Below, one piece after another: positions 36,393 through 44,835 of a DNA stretch of 64,000 nucleotides (the first letter of the stretch is position 1; the number at the start of each line of letters is the position of its first letter). The notes under the pieces were generated by a model. It made no database searches and had not been told where the DNA came from. It saw only the letters and a list, made by a program, of their open reading frames with translations. This stretch comes from Lachnospiraceae bacterium (GTDB taxonomy: Bacteria > Bacillota > Clostridia > Lachnospirales > Lachnospiraceae). The DNA lies in the NCBI GenBank assembly GCA_017553035.1, contig JAFZNE010000088.1:1-64000 (forward strand), read 5' to 3'. Position numbers and translations under genes: made by a program.

Positions 36393-37664
36393 ATGAAAAC
36401 AGTCGGTATTATTGCTGAATTCAACCCGTTTCATAACGGTCACGAATATATCATCCGGCAGGCCCGTCGTCTGGCTGATGCCGATTTTTGTGTTGTCGTG
36501 ATGAGCGGCGATTTTGTACAGCGCGGTGAACCTGCCATATGCGATAAGTATACCCGTACAAAGGCAGCGATTCTCTCCGGTGCCGATGCTGTTTTCGAAA
36601 TACCTTCAGCTTTTTGCTGCGGCAGCGCGGAACAGTTTGCCTTTGGCTCGATATGGCTCCTTAGTTCTCTTGGTTGTATTGATGAGATCTGGTTCGGAAG
36701 CGAGTACCCCGATCTCGAAATGATGATGAAAATCGCGCAGGTTTTTGTCGAAGAACCTGCAGAATACAGGGATCTGCTGTCTATAAAATTAAAAGAAGGA
36801 TTAAATTTTCCTTCAGCAAGACAAGCAGCCCTGACCGATTATCTTCAAAATGACGGTTCGGATATTCACGATCCATCCCTCTTAAGCTTTATCCTCAACG
36901 GCGGACTTTCTTCACCGAATAATATACTCGGGATTGAATATTGCAAAAGCATCATCCGTCTGTCCCGTTCGGGAATACAATGCCCTTCGCTGAAGACTTT
37001 ACAGCGTATTGGCTCAAAATACGAGTCTGCTCAGCCCGATACACCAACCGATGCCTCGGCCTCAGCCATCCGCAGGATGTTCAGCGATAAGGGTGATGAA
37101 GCTCTTTCCGATATCAGGCCGTATGTCCCGGAAAGTACCTATGATCTTATTTTCGAGACCTGCGGGCGCTCTATGCCCATTTTCGCCGATGATCTCAGTT
37201 CGGTTTTATTTGCGAAGCTGCAGCAGATCAGGCATGACCGTCAGACTTCTGATGATCTTGGGATTTCAGCCGATCTTTTCAATTCGATCCTGAACAATTC
37301 CGAGGAACCTGTAAGCTTCACGGAACTTGCCGAAGCGGTCAAATCCCGCAACAATACCCTGACTTCGATATACAGGGCTTTGCTCTCCCTTATGCTCGAT
37401 CTCGGACGCATCGAGATCCCCGCTCTCCCTGACAGCTATCCTTATGCCCGTCTGCTCGGATTTCGCAGGAACAGTTCCGAACTGATCAAGGCTGTCAACG
37501 CTCATGCGTCATGTGAGGTGATCAATAAACTTGCCGATGCGAAGACAGACTCGCCTCTCCTTGCATGTGATATCCGTGCGGCAAGGCTCTACAACCAGAT
37601 CGTGTATCAAAAATACGGTACCCGTCTGACCGACGAGTACCGCAAAACTGTTGAGATATTCTGA
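36393..37664 (+). CDS. tmcAL: tRNA(Met) cytidine acetate ligase
   Basis: 423 residues, formerly YlbM. It uses ATP and acetate to make N4-acetylcytidine at the wobble base of elongator tRNA-Met. Nucleotidyltransferase motifs: IIAEFNPFHNGHEYII (residues 5-20) and VVVMSGDFVQRGEPA, CCGSAEQFAFGS, and SASAIRRMF. AAGGAG is 6-7 bases upstream. It lies divergently next to the ackA-pta group, which makes its substrate acetate. Its 3' end faces the GH43 gene across 50 bases. Confidence 0.94.
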   Translation: MKTVGIIAEFNPFHNGHEYIIRQARRLADADFCVVVMSGDFVQRGEPAICDKYTRTKAAILSGADAVFEIPSAFCCGSAEQFAFGSIWLLSSLGCIDEIWFGSEYPDLEMMMKIAQVFVEEPAEYRDLLSIKLKEGLNFPSARQAALTDYLQNDGSDIHDPSLLSFILNGGLSSPNNILGIEYCKSIIRLSRSGIQCPSLKTLQRIGSKYESAQPDTPTDASASAIRRMFSDKGDEALSDIRPYVPESTYDLIFETCGRSMPIFADDLSSVLFAKLQQIRHDRQTSDDLGISADLFNSILNNSEEPVSFTELAEAVKSRNNTLTSIYRALLSLMLDLGRIEIPALPDSYPYARLLGFRRNSSELIKAVNAHASCEVINKLADAKTDSPLLACDIRAARLYNQIVYQKYGTRLTDEYRKTVEIF

Positions 37665-37677
37665 GGAAACGCTGAAA

Positions 37678-37712
37678 ATCATCGTTTACCTGAATAGATC
37701 ATCGTTTACCTG
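37678..37712. repeat. 15-bp direct repeat between convergent genes
   Basis: ATCATCGTTTACCTG at 37678-37692 and 37698-37712, in the short gap between the ends of tmcAL and the GH43 gene. No hairpin terminator is formed there. Confidence 0.75.
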
Positions 37713-37714
37713 GA

Positions 37715-39271
37715 TCATTCATGTCCGAAATTAAAATATTCGAAATCGGCATATCCACCGGTTTCTTTGGTACAATAGGAGTAAAGCCCGATCCTGCAGC
37801 CCATGAAGTGATCAAGGGTATACCGCAGTTGAAGGGTTTCTCCGAATTGTTCCCATTCCTTTCCGTCACCCGAAGTGAAAAACATCGCTTTATCCGTATT
37901 ATCTACGAAATCAAATCCGATCTTCACAAACAGGCTGTCGTCCGGCAGAAGCCTTTCCTGTACGATCATTTCATTACCCTGACCGTCATTGACGCACATT
38001 ACAAGCTTCTTTTTCAGGTTATTGTCACTGTCCTTATAACATCTGGCACCGATCATCCCGAACTGTCCCTGGATCGCTGCGATCCCGGCGCTGTCACCGT
38101 CTTTCATTCCGCTCAGGTCGATATGGGTCTCACCGCTGCACGAAGGACCGTAAGTACGCTGTGTAAGAGTATTTCTGGCTCTTAAGATACAATCGGTAAT
38201 ATGCCCGTTTTCAAGTCGTAAATAACCTTTTCTCTTTAAAAATGACCATTTTGAATCGTCGGGATTGTGATTCCACTGCCATTTCAACGACAATTTATTC
38301 TGATCATGATCAAAGCTGTCACTGCCGCTTAGCATGTAGTTTTCTGCTGCGGCAAGGCGTTTTTCCGGATCAGATATTACTTCCAGTGCATCTTCAAGAT
38401 CTACTTCGAAATCTTCCGGAACCTTTCCGGCGTCTCCTATTACGGGCCAGCCATTCTCAAATGCAAGAGGCAGGATAAAAGGTATCCTTCCGACAGCGCC
38501 GTGATCCTGGAACATGAACGCTGCCCAGCCTTTCGACCCGGGAAGATCAACGATACCGCCCTGAGCGACTCCGGCGTTGTGATAACCCATATCATCATCC
38601 AGGATGACCTTGCTCTCTAGTTCACCGTCGAAGCTCTTCCACCTGTATACGACAACACGTCTTCTGTGAAATCCGGTGCGGGGCCAGTCTATATAGAATG
38701 CATAATATGTATCGCCGATCTTGTAAGCGTGGCATCCTTCGGCCCTCAGCCCGATCCCTTCGGTTGGATATGTAAAGAACGGCCGGTCGGTCTCGGGTCT
38801 GACATCGAGCATGTCATCAGTCATTTCAACGATCCTTATATCCCCGTTTCCGTAAAGGATATATGTACGGTCCGAATCAACAAGCATTCCCGGATCATGC
38901 ATGCTGCAGCTTAAGGGATACCGCTCCCAGTTCGATTCCTCGGCATTCTTTGTCCTGAAAATATAAGCGTGTCCGGCATCATTTGAATTAAAGAGACAAT
39001 AGAAATAACCGTTCACATAGCGTAAGCATGCCGCCCAGCTGCCTTTTCCGTAAATATTCTTTCCGTTTTCAAGGTTGTTCTTATCGGCATCCTCGAGCTT
39101 ATCAAAAACATAACTGACGATCTCCCAGTGTTTGAGATCATAACTGCGCATGATCGGACACCCGGGCATGGAATGCATGCTCGTACTGACCATATAAAAG
39201 GCTTCACCGACGCGGATAATGTCTATGTCGGGAACGTCGGCCCATATGACCGGATTATGGATCTGTGTCAT
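37715..39271 (-). CDS. Glycoside hydrolase family 43, cytoplasmic
   Basis: 518 residues without a signal peptide. A five-bladed propeller occupies about 1-300, with the three GH43 acids: Asp in ADVPDID (residue 15 or 17), Asp in CSMHDPGML and Glu in GLRAEGCHAY. The C-terminal ~200 residues form the beta-sandwich typical of two-domain GH43 beta-xylosidases (RNTLTQRTYGPSC). Likely substrates are xylo- or arabino-oligosaccharides taken up by the cell. It lies 11 bases after the GH3 gene; AAAGGAGG sits inside the end of GH3, an unusually long 16 bases before this ATG. Confidence 0.9.
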   Translation of the reverse strand: MTQIHNPVIWADVPDIDIIRVGEAFYMVSTSMHSMPGCPIMRSYDLKHWEIVSYVFDKLEDADKNNLENGKNIYGKGSWAACLRYVNGYFYCLFNSNDAGHAYIFRTKNAEESNWERYPLSCSMHDPGMLVDSDRTYILYGNGDIRIVEMTDDMLDVRPETDRPFFTYPTEGIGLRAEGCHAYKIGDTYYAFYIDWPRTGFHRRRVVVYRWKSFDGELESKVILDDDMGYHNAGVAQGGIVDLPGSKGWAAFMFQDHGAVGRIPFILPLAFENGWPVIGDAGKVPEDFEVDLEDALEVISDPEKRLAAAENYMLSGSDSFDHDQNKLSLKWQWNHNPDDSKWSFLKRKGYLRLENGHITDCILRARNTLTQRTYGPSCSGETHIDLSGMKDGDSAGIAAIQGQFGMIGARCYKDSDNNLKKKLVMCVNDGQGNEMIVQERLLPDDSLFVKIGFDFVDNTDKAMFFTSGDGKEWEQFGETLQLRYTLDHFMGCRIGLYSYCTKETGGYADFEYFNFGHE

Positions 39272-39282
39272 AAGCGGTTTAC

Positions 39283-39555
39283 TTATTCCTCCTTTTTATC
39301 CTCTTTATCGCCTTCCTGTTCATCGCTGTCTTTTTTGGTGACTTTTGAAACCAGATTGTTGAATTTCTTATCAAGTTCCATCTCGTCGATCTTATCACCG
39401 ATCTTAAGACCTACTGACTCGATCTTATCCTTTATACCTTTTTCCTCGAGCTTGTCCATAATGCCTTTTCCGAATTCTTCGATCTTGGCACCTGCCTCAC
39501 CGATCACTTCTCCGATCTTTTCAGCGTTGAAACCACCGTTGCTTTTTGTACTCAT
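39283..39555 (-). CDS. Possible independently translated 90-residue product inside the GH3 gene
   Basis: An ATG at 39555, in frame with GH3, has AAGGAGGAG eight bases upstream, as good as any gene start in this window. The product would be MSTKSNGGFNAEKIGEVIGE onward: two amphipathic helical repeats (EEFGKGIMDKLEEKGIKDKI, then LKIGDKIDEMELDKK) and an acidic Lys/Glu tail. Either this was a separate small gene fused to GH3 by loss of a stop codon, or both long and short forms are made. Function unknown. Confidence 0.45.
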   Translation of the reverse strand: MSTKSNGGFNAEKIGEVIGEAGAKIEEFGKGIMDKLEEKGIKDKIESVGLKIGDKIDEMELDKKFNNLVSKVTKKDSDEQEGDKEDKKEE

Positions 39556-42213
39556 GTTGCAATCTCCTCCTTTGCTCTCTTCTGTTGTATTTTCAGCATT
39601 TTCTGCCGTTTCTTCTTCGCCCGGTCCATCATTAGATTTCTTTTTTGCGGCATCAATAAGTCCGGAAACTTTTTCCTTGCCTTTTTTGAGGACCGTATCC
39701 TTTTTGGCATTGAATTTCTGACTCAGCGATTCGAATCCGAGCTTCGCAAGTTTCCTGATATTCGCAGCCGTATTTTCACCGTTGACCAGCTGGATAACGC
39801 TCTCGGCGCTTTCCTCATCGAATCTGCCCCACGACATGCATACCATTGAATGCAGCGGCATCTCCGACATACCCTCTTCGGCATATGCCTCCTTGCGTGA
39901 CATTCTCTTACGGCAGACGATACTCATCAAAGGAACAAAATATTTGCTTCCCGTAGGTGAATTCTTGACATCTTCAAGTGTCATATCGATATCAAATTTC
40001 TTACCCGGTTCAAATTCCTTCGCAGGAAGTTTTCCTCCGATCAGCGTTTCGAATTCCTGATCCGGTACGCAGGCCGGTGTTCCGAGGAAATATGTGGGAA
40101 GCTGTTCCGCAGTGAATTCAGGTTTAAATTCACTGTCTCCCGCAAGTGTGATCTCATCCTTAAGACGGATATCCGCGCTTGACGAACCGATGCTGATCAC
40201 ATATTTTCCGGGTTCGATGATCCACTTGCCGGCAGCTGTCGAGTAATATGAAAATGCTCTTTCATCGAGTTCACACTCGACTTCTTTTTCCTCTCCGGGA
40301 GCCAGAAATACTTTTTCGAATCCCTTCAATTCCTTCGGTGCTCTGTATATCGAGCTGTCGATCTTGCCGACATAGATCTGAGCAACTTCAGCTCCGGCGC
40401 GGCCTCCGGTGTTCTTAACTTTGAATTTAACTTTTGCTTTATTATTTCCCGTTTCAACATTTAACCCGGAGTAGAGGAAGCTTGTATATGACAATCCGTG
40501 TCCGAAGGGGAATAATACTTCGGCATTTACCTTATCATAATATCTGTATCCTACAAACAGGCCTTCTCTGTATTCCACCGTAAGTCTGTTGCCGGGGAAA
40601 TTGTTGTAGCAGGGGGTATCCTTGATACCAACCGGGAAAGTCTCCGCCAGCTTGCCGCTTGGATTGACCTTGCCGAACAGGATATCGACAACTGCCTCAC
40701 CGGATGCTTCGCCGCCGAGATAAGCTTCAAGAACGGCGTTAACATTGGATATCCAGGGCATCGATACAGGAGAACCGTTATGCAGTACAACAACGGTGTT
40801 GGGCTGGATATCGGCTATTTCACGTATAAGCCTGTTCTGGCACTGAGGAAGCCTAATATGTTTTCTGTCATATCCTTCGGATTCGAACGAATCGGGAAGT
40901 CCTGCAAAGATAACCGCAACATCCGCCTCGGCTGCTTTCTCCTTTGCTTCGGCTGCCAGCTTATCATCGATAACATCTTCGGTCGATGAGAAGCCTTTCG
41001 CATACATTACTTTTGTATGTCTGGTCGAAGCCTGGAATGCGCTGATGATCCTTGTGCAGTTGATATGTGAGCTTCCGCCGCCCTGTATCCTGGGCTTCTT
41101 TGCGAATTCACCGATAAACACGATCTTCTGTTCTTTCTTAAGAGGAAGGACTCCTTCATTCTTAAGAAGTACCATACATTCTCTTGCGATCTTTCTTGCT
41201 TCTTTATGATCGGCAATACGGTCGAAGGAATCATTTGCGGCGCCGTTTTCTTCACCGGCGGCATCTGCTTCCGTACCTGCGGCGGGTGCCTCATTCTCTG
41301 CGGCGTCTTCCGCTTTATATGAAGCAATGCTCTCTTCCGTGATCTGTGCTGCAAATCCTGTATATTTATCTACCAGCTTCAGGACGTTCTCAACCGCAAG
41401 ATCAAGATATTTCTCATCGAGCTGTCCGTTGATAACTGCTTCTTCAACCTTCTTCGCATTGATACCGTTACTTGAAGGCATTTCAAGATCGAGTCCTGAT
41501 TCAACGCCCTTTACTCTGTCGCTTACTGCTCCCCAGTCCGACATTACGAGTCCGTCGAATCCCCATTCGTCTCTCAGGACCTTGTTGAGCAGCCAGGGGT
41601 TCTCCGATGAATACGCACCGTTGATCTTATTATATGAGCACATGAGAGTGTGAGGTTTGGCTGTTTTTACAACTTCTTCAAAAGCCGCCAGATATATCTC
41701 TCTTAATGTTCTCTCATCAATTACGGCACTTACGGTCATCCTGCGCTTTTCCTGATTGTTCGCGGCAAAATGCTTAAGACTTACGCCGACGCCTTCAGCC
41801 TGGACGCCCTGCACGTATGCGGAAGCCATCTGTCCTGCCAGGTACGGATCTTCCGACATATATTCGAAATTTCTTCCACACAGGGGAGACCTCTTGATAT
41901 TGATCGCAGGTCCCAGGATCACGTTGACATTTTCAGCCTTGCACTCTTTACCGAGCACCGTTCCCAGATGCTTTATCAGATCTCTGTTAAATGAAGAAGC
42001 AAGTCCCGCACCCGAAGGGAAACAGATTGCCTGAACAGTCTGCTCTCCGCCTTCAAGCCAGTCTGTCTTGCGCAGTCCGTGAGGTCCGTCGCTTACCCTG
42101 ATCGCAGGAATACCAACCCTCTTTACGGCAACCGTATTCCATGCATCAGCTCCGCCTACCAGCAAAGACTTTTCTTCCAAGGTCAGGTTTTTGATGATTT
42201 CTTTGATTTGCAT
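39283..42213 (-). CDS. Glycoside hydrolase family 3 beta-glycosidase with C-terminal extension
   Basis: 976 residues, no signal peptide. GH3 N-domain 1-290 with substrate-site VSLKHFAANNQEKRR and nucleophile Asp226 (GLVMSDWG), an acidic Ala/Glu insert (~300-328), GH3 C-domain (~335-540) and fibronectin-III-like domain (~560-670). A further ~190 residues hold a less typical domain and charged linkers. The last 90 residues (from Met887) are a Lys/Glu-rich helical unit preceded in the DNA by AAGGAGGAGATTGCAAC, a strong ribosome site reading in frame as KGGDCN. It hydrolyses beta-linked glucosides or xylosides from the non-reducing end; GH43 follows in the operon. Confidence 0.93.
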   Translation of the reverse strand: MQIKEIIKNLTLEEKSLLVGGADAWNTVAVKRVGIPAIRVSDGPHGLRKTDWLEGGEQTVQAICFPSGAGLASSFNRDLIKHLGTVLGKECKAENVNVILGPAINIKRSPLCGRNFEYMSEDPYLAGQMASAYVQGVQAEGVGVSLKHFAANNQEKRRMTVSAVIDERTLREIYLAAFEEVVKTAKPHTLMCSYNKINGAYSSENPWLLNKVLRDEWGFDGLVMSDWGAVSDRVKGVESGLDLEMPSSNGINAKKVEEAVINGQLDEKYLDLAVENVLKLVDKYTGFAAQITEESIASYKAEDAAENEAPAAGTEADAAGEENGAANDSFDRIADHKEARKIARECMVLLKNEGVLPLKKEQKIVFIGEFAKKPRIQGGGSSHINCTRIISAFQASTRHTKVMYAKGFSSTEDVIDDKLAAEAKEKAAEADVAVIFAGLPDSFESEGYDRKHIRLPQCQNRLIREIADIQPNTVVVLHNGSPVSMPWISNVNAVLEAYLGGEASGEAVVDILFGKVNPSGKLAETFPVGIKDTPCYNNFPGNRLTVEYREGLFVGYRYYDKVNAEVLFPFGHGLSYTSFLYSGLNVETGNNKAKVKFKVKNTGGRAGAEVAQIYVGKIDSSIYRAPKELKGFEKVFLAPGEEKEVECELDERAFSYYSTAAGKWIIEPGKYVISIGSSSADIRLKDEITLAGDSEFKPEFTAEQLPTYFLGTPACVPDQEFETLIGGKLPAKEFEPGKKFDIDMTLEDVKNSPTGSKYFVPLMSIVCRKRMSRKEAYAEEGMSEMPLHSMVCMSWGRFDEESAESVIQLVNGENTAANIRKLAKLGFESLSQKFNAKKDTVLKKGKEKVSGLIDAAKKKSNDGPGEEETAENAENTTEESKGGDCNMSTKSNGGFNAEKIGEVIGEAGAKIEEFGKGIMDKLEEKGIKDKIESVGLKIGDKIDEMELDKKFNNLVSKVTKKDSDEQEGDKEDKKEE

Positions 42214-42254
42214 TGCTACACCCCTTTCTTGATTAAATCATAATTTAATATTTA

Positions 42255-42908
42255 TTATGTTAAATCATGATTAAAGTATCTCGTTATGTCTTCTACTCTC
42301 TCGACTATCACGTCAGCTCCGGCTTTTTCGAGCTCCTCGTAATTGCCATATCCGTACAGCACTCCCATGGATCTTATGCCCGTGGATTTTGCTCCGAGGA
42401 TATCGTGTTCGCGGTCTCCGATCATGATCACTTCCGAAAGATCCTGAATATTATTCTTCTCAAACACATATCTGATCACTTCGTCTTTCTTCGTTCTTGA
42501 TCCGTCATCTGATCCGACGATATCATCCAGATACGGATCAAGTCCGAAATATTCGCAGATCTTCACCGCCAGTCTTTCTATTTTCGACGTAGCCACGATC
42601 AGTACATATCCGCACTCTTTCAGGCTTTTGAGCATTTCCGGAACCCCGGGATAAGGGCTGTTCTCACACCAGCCTTTTGTATTGTAATACTCTCTGAATT
42701 TTGCTATCGCTTCTATTGCCTTGGCTTCATCAAATCCGTAAAATCCCATGAAAGAATCTTTCAGCGGAGGTCCGATGAACTTCCTGAGCTTCTCCGTGCT
42801 CTCACCCGGTATTCCGTAGTATTTGAGCGCATGATCGGCCGCATTCATTATTCCCGGCCCCGACTCGGTCAGGGTTCCGTCGAGATCAAACAATAAGTAC
42901 TTAAACAT
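42255..42908 (-). CDS. HAD hydrolase, phosphoglycolate phosphatase-like
   Basis: 217 residues. HAD motif I FDLDGTLTESG (residues 7-17), cap domain to about residue 80, motif II LIVATSK, motif III lysine region (SRTKKDEVIRY) and motif IV MIGDREHDILGA. The GPH/PgmB-type branch acts on small phosphate esters, including phosphoglycolate and sugar phosphates. It starts 41 bases before GH3 on the same strand, which may point to a sugar phosphate substrate. TAAGGAG precedes the ATG. Confidence 0.87.
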   Translation of the reverse strand: MFKYLLFDLDGTLTESGPGIMNAADHALKYYGIPGESTEKLRKFIGPPLKDSFMGFYGFDEAKAIEAIAKFREYYNTKGWCENSPYPGVPEMLKSLKECGYVLIVATSKIERLAVKICEYFGLDPYLDDIVGSDDGSRTKKDEVIRYVFEKNNIQDLSEVIMIGDREHDILGAKSTGIRSMGVLYGYGNYEELEKAGADVIVERVEDITRYFNHDLT

Positions 42909-43085
42909 TGCCGTACTCCTTACTTTCTATTTTCCATTAACCACTAAAACATAAACAAACACATACAACAATTATATAACAAATTCCCCGAATCCGCAAT
43001 GATGTATCTTGTCATAAATCCCCGTCTTTCTTGTATTATAAATCTTTTGCATAACCATGAAGCTGACTTATTTACAACTTGGGGC

Positions 43086-43114
43086 TTGAAGTATAGCCTC
43101 TGCTAACTTATAAT
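43086..43114 (+). promoter_or_regulatory. Promoter of sufCB
   Basis: TTGAAG (43086-43091), 17-base spacer, TATAAT (43109-43114), 37 bases before the sufC start. The 240-base divergent gap otherwise holds AT-rich sequence with a second, weaker TTGTCA...TATTAT pair at 43009-43039. Confidence 0.75.
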
Positions 43115-43151
43115 CATATACACCAGATAATGCACATCAGGAGGTATACAA

Positions 43152-43877
43152 GTGCTCGAACTTCAAAACATATCCTACACCGTCACCGACGACGGTAAGA
43201 ATAAAGAGATCATCCGTGACGTTTCATTGAAACTCGAGGATGACAAATTCTATGTTATCACAGGGCCGAACGGCGGCGGCAAATCTACGCTTGCCAGGCT
43301 GATATCGGGTATCGTAAAGCCCGATTCGGGTAAAATATTATTCGATGGGAAAGATATTACCGACATGTCCATTACCGACCGTGCTCGGAACGGTATCAGC
43401 TTCGCTTTCCAGCAGCCCGTCAGGTTCAAAGGCATAACCGTAAAGGACCTTATCACTCTTGCCGCCGGCGATATGTCAACCGCCGATGCCTGTGCCTATC
43501 TCTCGGAAGTCGGCCTGTGCGCAAGGGATTATATCAACCGTGAGGTAAATGCTTCCCTTTCCGGCGGCGAGCTCAAACGTATCGAGATCGCGGTTACCAT
43601 GGCCAGATCATCGAAGCTCACCGTGTTTGATGAACCTGAGGCGGGCATCGACCTCTGGAGCTTCAACAACCTGATCAAAGTATTTGACAGACTGCACGAC
43701 AAGCTCCACGGCTGCATAGTGATCATTTCACACCAGGAACGTATCATCAATATTGCCGATGAACTGATCCTGATCGCAGGCGGGCGTGTCACCAAAACCG
43801 GTTCCAAAGAGGAAGTAATGCCCCTTATCAACAGCGGCAACTGGGCGGTCGACTCATGTGACAAGCTTAATATCTGA
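43152..43877 (+). CDS. sufC: SufC-like ATPase of a minimal SUF Fe-S assembly system
   Basis: 241 residues. GTG start with AGGAGG eight bases upstream. Walker A GPNGGGKST (38-46), Q-loop FAFQQPVRFKG, signature LSGGELKRIEIA and Walker B LTVFDEPEAGID match SufC rather than a membrane transporter ATPase. It acts in the cytoplasm with the SufB/D protein encoded next to drive scaffold rearrangement. No sufS, sufU or sufD is nearby, consistent with the two-gene SufCB layout common in anaerobes. Confidence 0.9.
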   Translation: MLELQNISYTVTDDGKNKEIIRDVSLKLEDDKFYVITGPNGGGKSTLARLISGIVKPDSGKILFDGKDITDMSITDRARNGISFAFQQPVRFKGITVKDLITLAAGDMSTADACAYLSEVGLCARDYINREVNASLSGGELKRIEIAVTMARSSKLTVFDEPEAGIDLWSFNNLIKVFDRLHDKLHGCIVIISHQERIINIADELILIAGGRVTKTGSKEEVMPLINSGNWAVDSCDKLNI

Positions 43878-43892
43878 TTGGAGAGAATTAAT

Positions 43893-44819
43893 ATGAACAA
43901 TATGGACAATATCCAGAAAAGACTGCTCGAGGAAGTGGCTGATCTGCACGAGATCCCCGAAGGGGCCTACAATATCCGTTCCAACGGCGAAGGCGCCGGC
44001 AGACGCTCCACCGAGCATATAGAAATAACGACCAAGACCGACAAACCCGGCATCGATATCCACATCAAAGACAATACCGTCCGCGAAAGTGTACATATCC
44101 CGGTCATCATCAGCCAGACCGGACTCACCGAATCCGTATATAACGATTTCTTTATCGGTGAAAACTGCGATGTCACGATCATTGCAGGCTGCGGCATCCA
44201 CAACTGCGGGACACAGAAATCCGAACATGACGGCATCCATACCTTCTTGGTAGGTAAGAATTCCAGGGTACGTTATGTCGAAAAGCATTACGGCGAAGGC
44301 GACGGCCGCGGTGAAGTCGTTCTCAATCCGCAGACTATCGTTCATCTGGCCGAGAACAGTTATCTCGAAATGGATACCGTACAGATCAAGGGCGTGGATT
44401 CGACGATCCGCACCACGCGCGGTGATGTTGCCGACAATGCCACCCTTATCGTAAAAGAAAAGATCATGACCCACGGAACCCAGCATGCCGAGACCGATTT
44501 CATCGTCGATCTGAACGGTGTAAATTCCGGCACGCATCTGGTTTCACGTTCCGTTGCAAAAGAGAACTCTACCCAGATGTTCCGTTCCAATATCCGCGGT
44601 AACAACGCCTGCAACGGTCACTCAGAATGCGACGCGATCATTATGGATAACGGCAAGGTTGCGGCTGTACCCGAGCTTGAGGCCAACTGCGTCGATGCTT
44701 CCCTGATCCACGAAGCCGCTATCGGCAAAATTGCCGGTGAACAGCTCACCAAGCTTATGTCTCTGGGCTTAACCGAAGAAGAAGCCGTCGAGATGATCGT
44801 CAACGGCTTCCTCAAATAA
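43893..44819 (+). CDS. sufB: SufB/SufD-family scaffold protein
   Basis: 308 residues from ATG 43893 (GGAGAG upstream). Shorter than classical SufB (~470), as in minimal SufBC systems. The right-handed beta-helix core includes IIAGCGIHNCGTQKSEHDGI, and the C-terminus has NACNGHSECDAIIMDNG and HEAAIGKIAGEQLTKLMSLG, the usual SufB/D ending. Cysteines at the GCGIHNC and HSEC segments could ligate a cluster, though this is inference. It ends only 16 bases from the convergent antiporter gene. Confidence 0.9.
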   Translation: MNNMDNIQKRLLEEVADLHEIPEGAYNIRSNGEGAGRRSTEHIEITTKTDKPGIDIHIKDNTVRESVHIPVIISQTGLTESVYNDFFIGENCDVTIIAGCGIHNCGTQKSEHDGIHTFLVGKNSRVRYVEKHYGEGDGRGEVVLNPQTIVHLAENSYLEMDTVQIKGVDSTIRTTRGDVADNATLIVKEKIMTHGTQHAETDFIVDLNGVNSGTHLVSRSVAKENSTQMFRSNIRGNNACNGHSECDAIIMDNGKVAAVPELEANCVDASLIHEAAIGKIAGEQLTKLMSLGLTEEEAVEMIVNGFLK

Positions 44820-44835
44820 CATCCTGTATTCTGTT

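Noticed and set aside
42214..42254. AT-rich near-repeats (TTAAATCAT) before the GH3 gene as an operator
   Set aside because: Too short and too AT-rich to distinguish from chance, and partly inside the end of the HAD gene.
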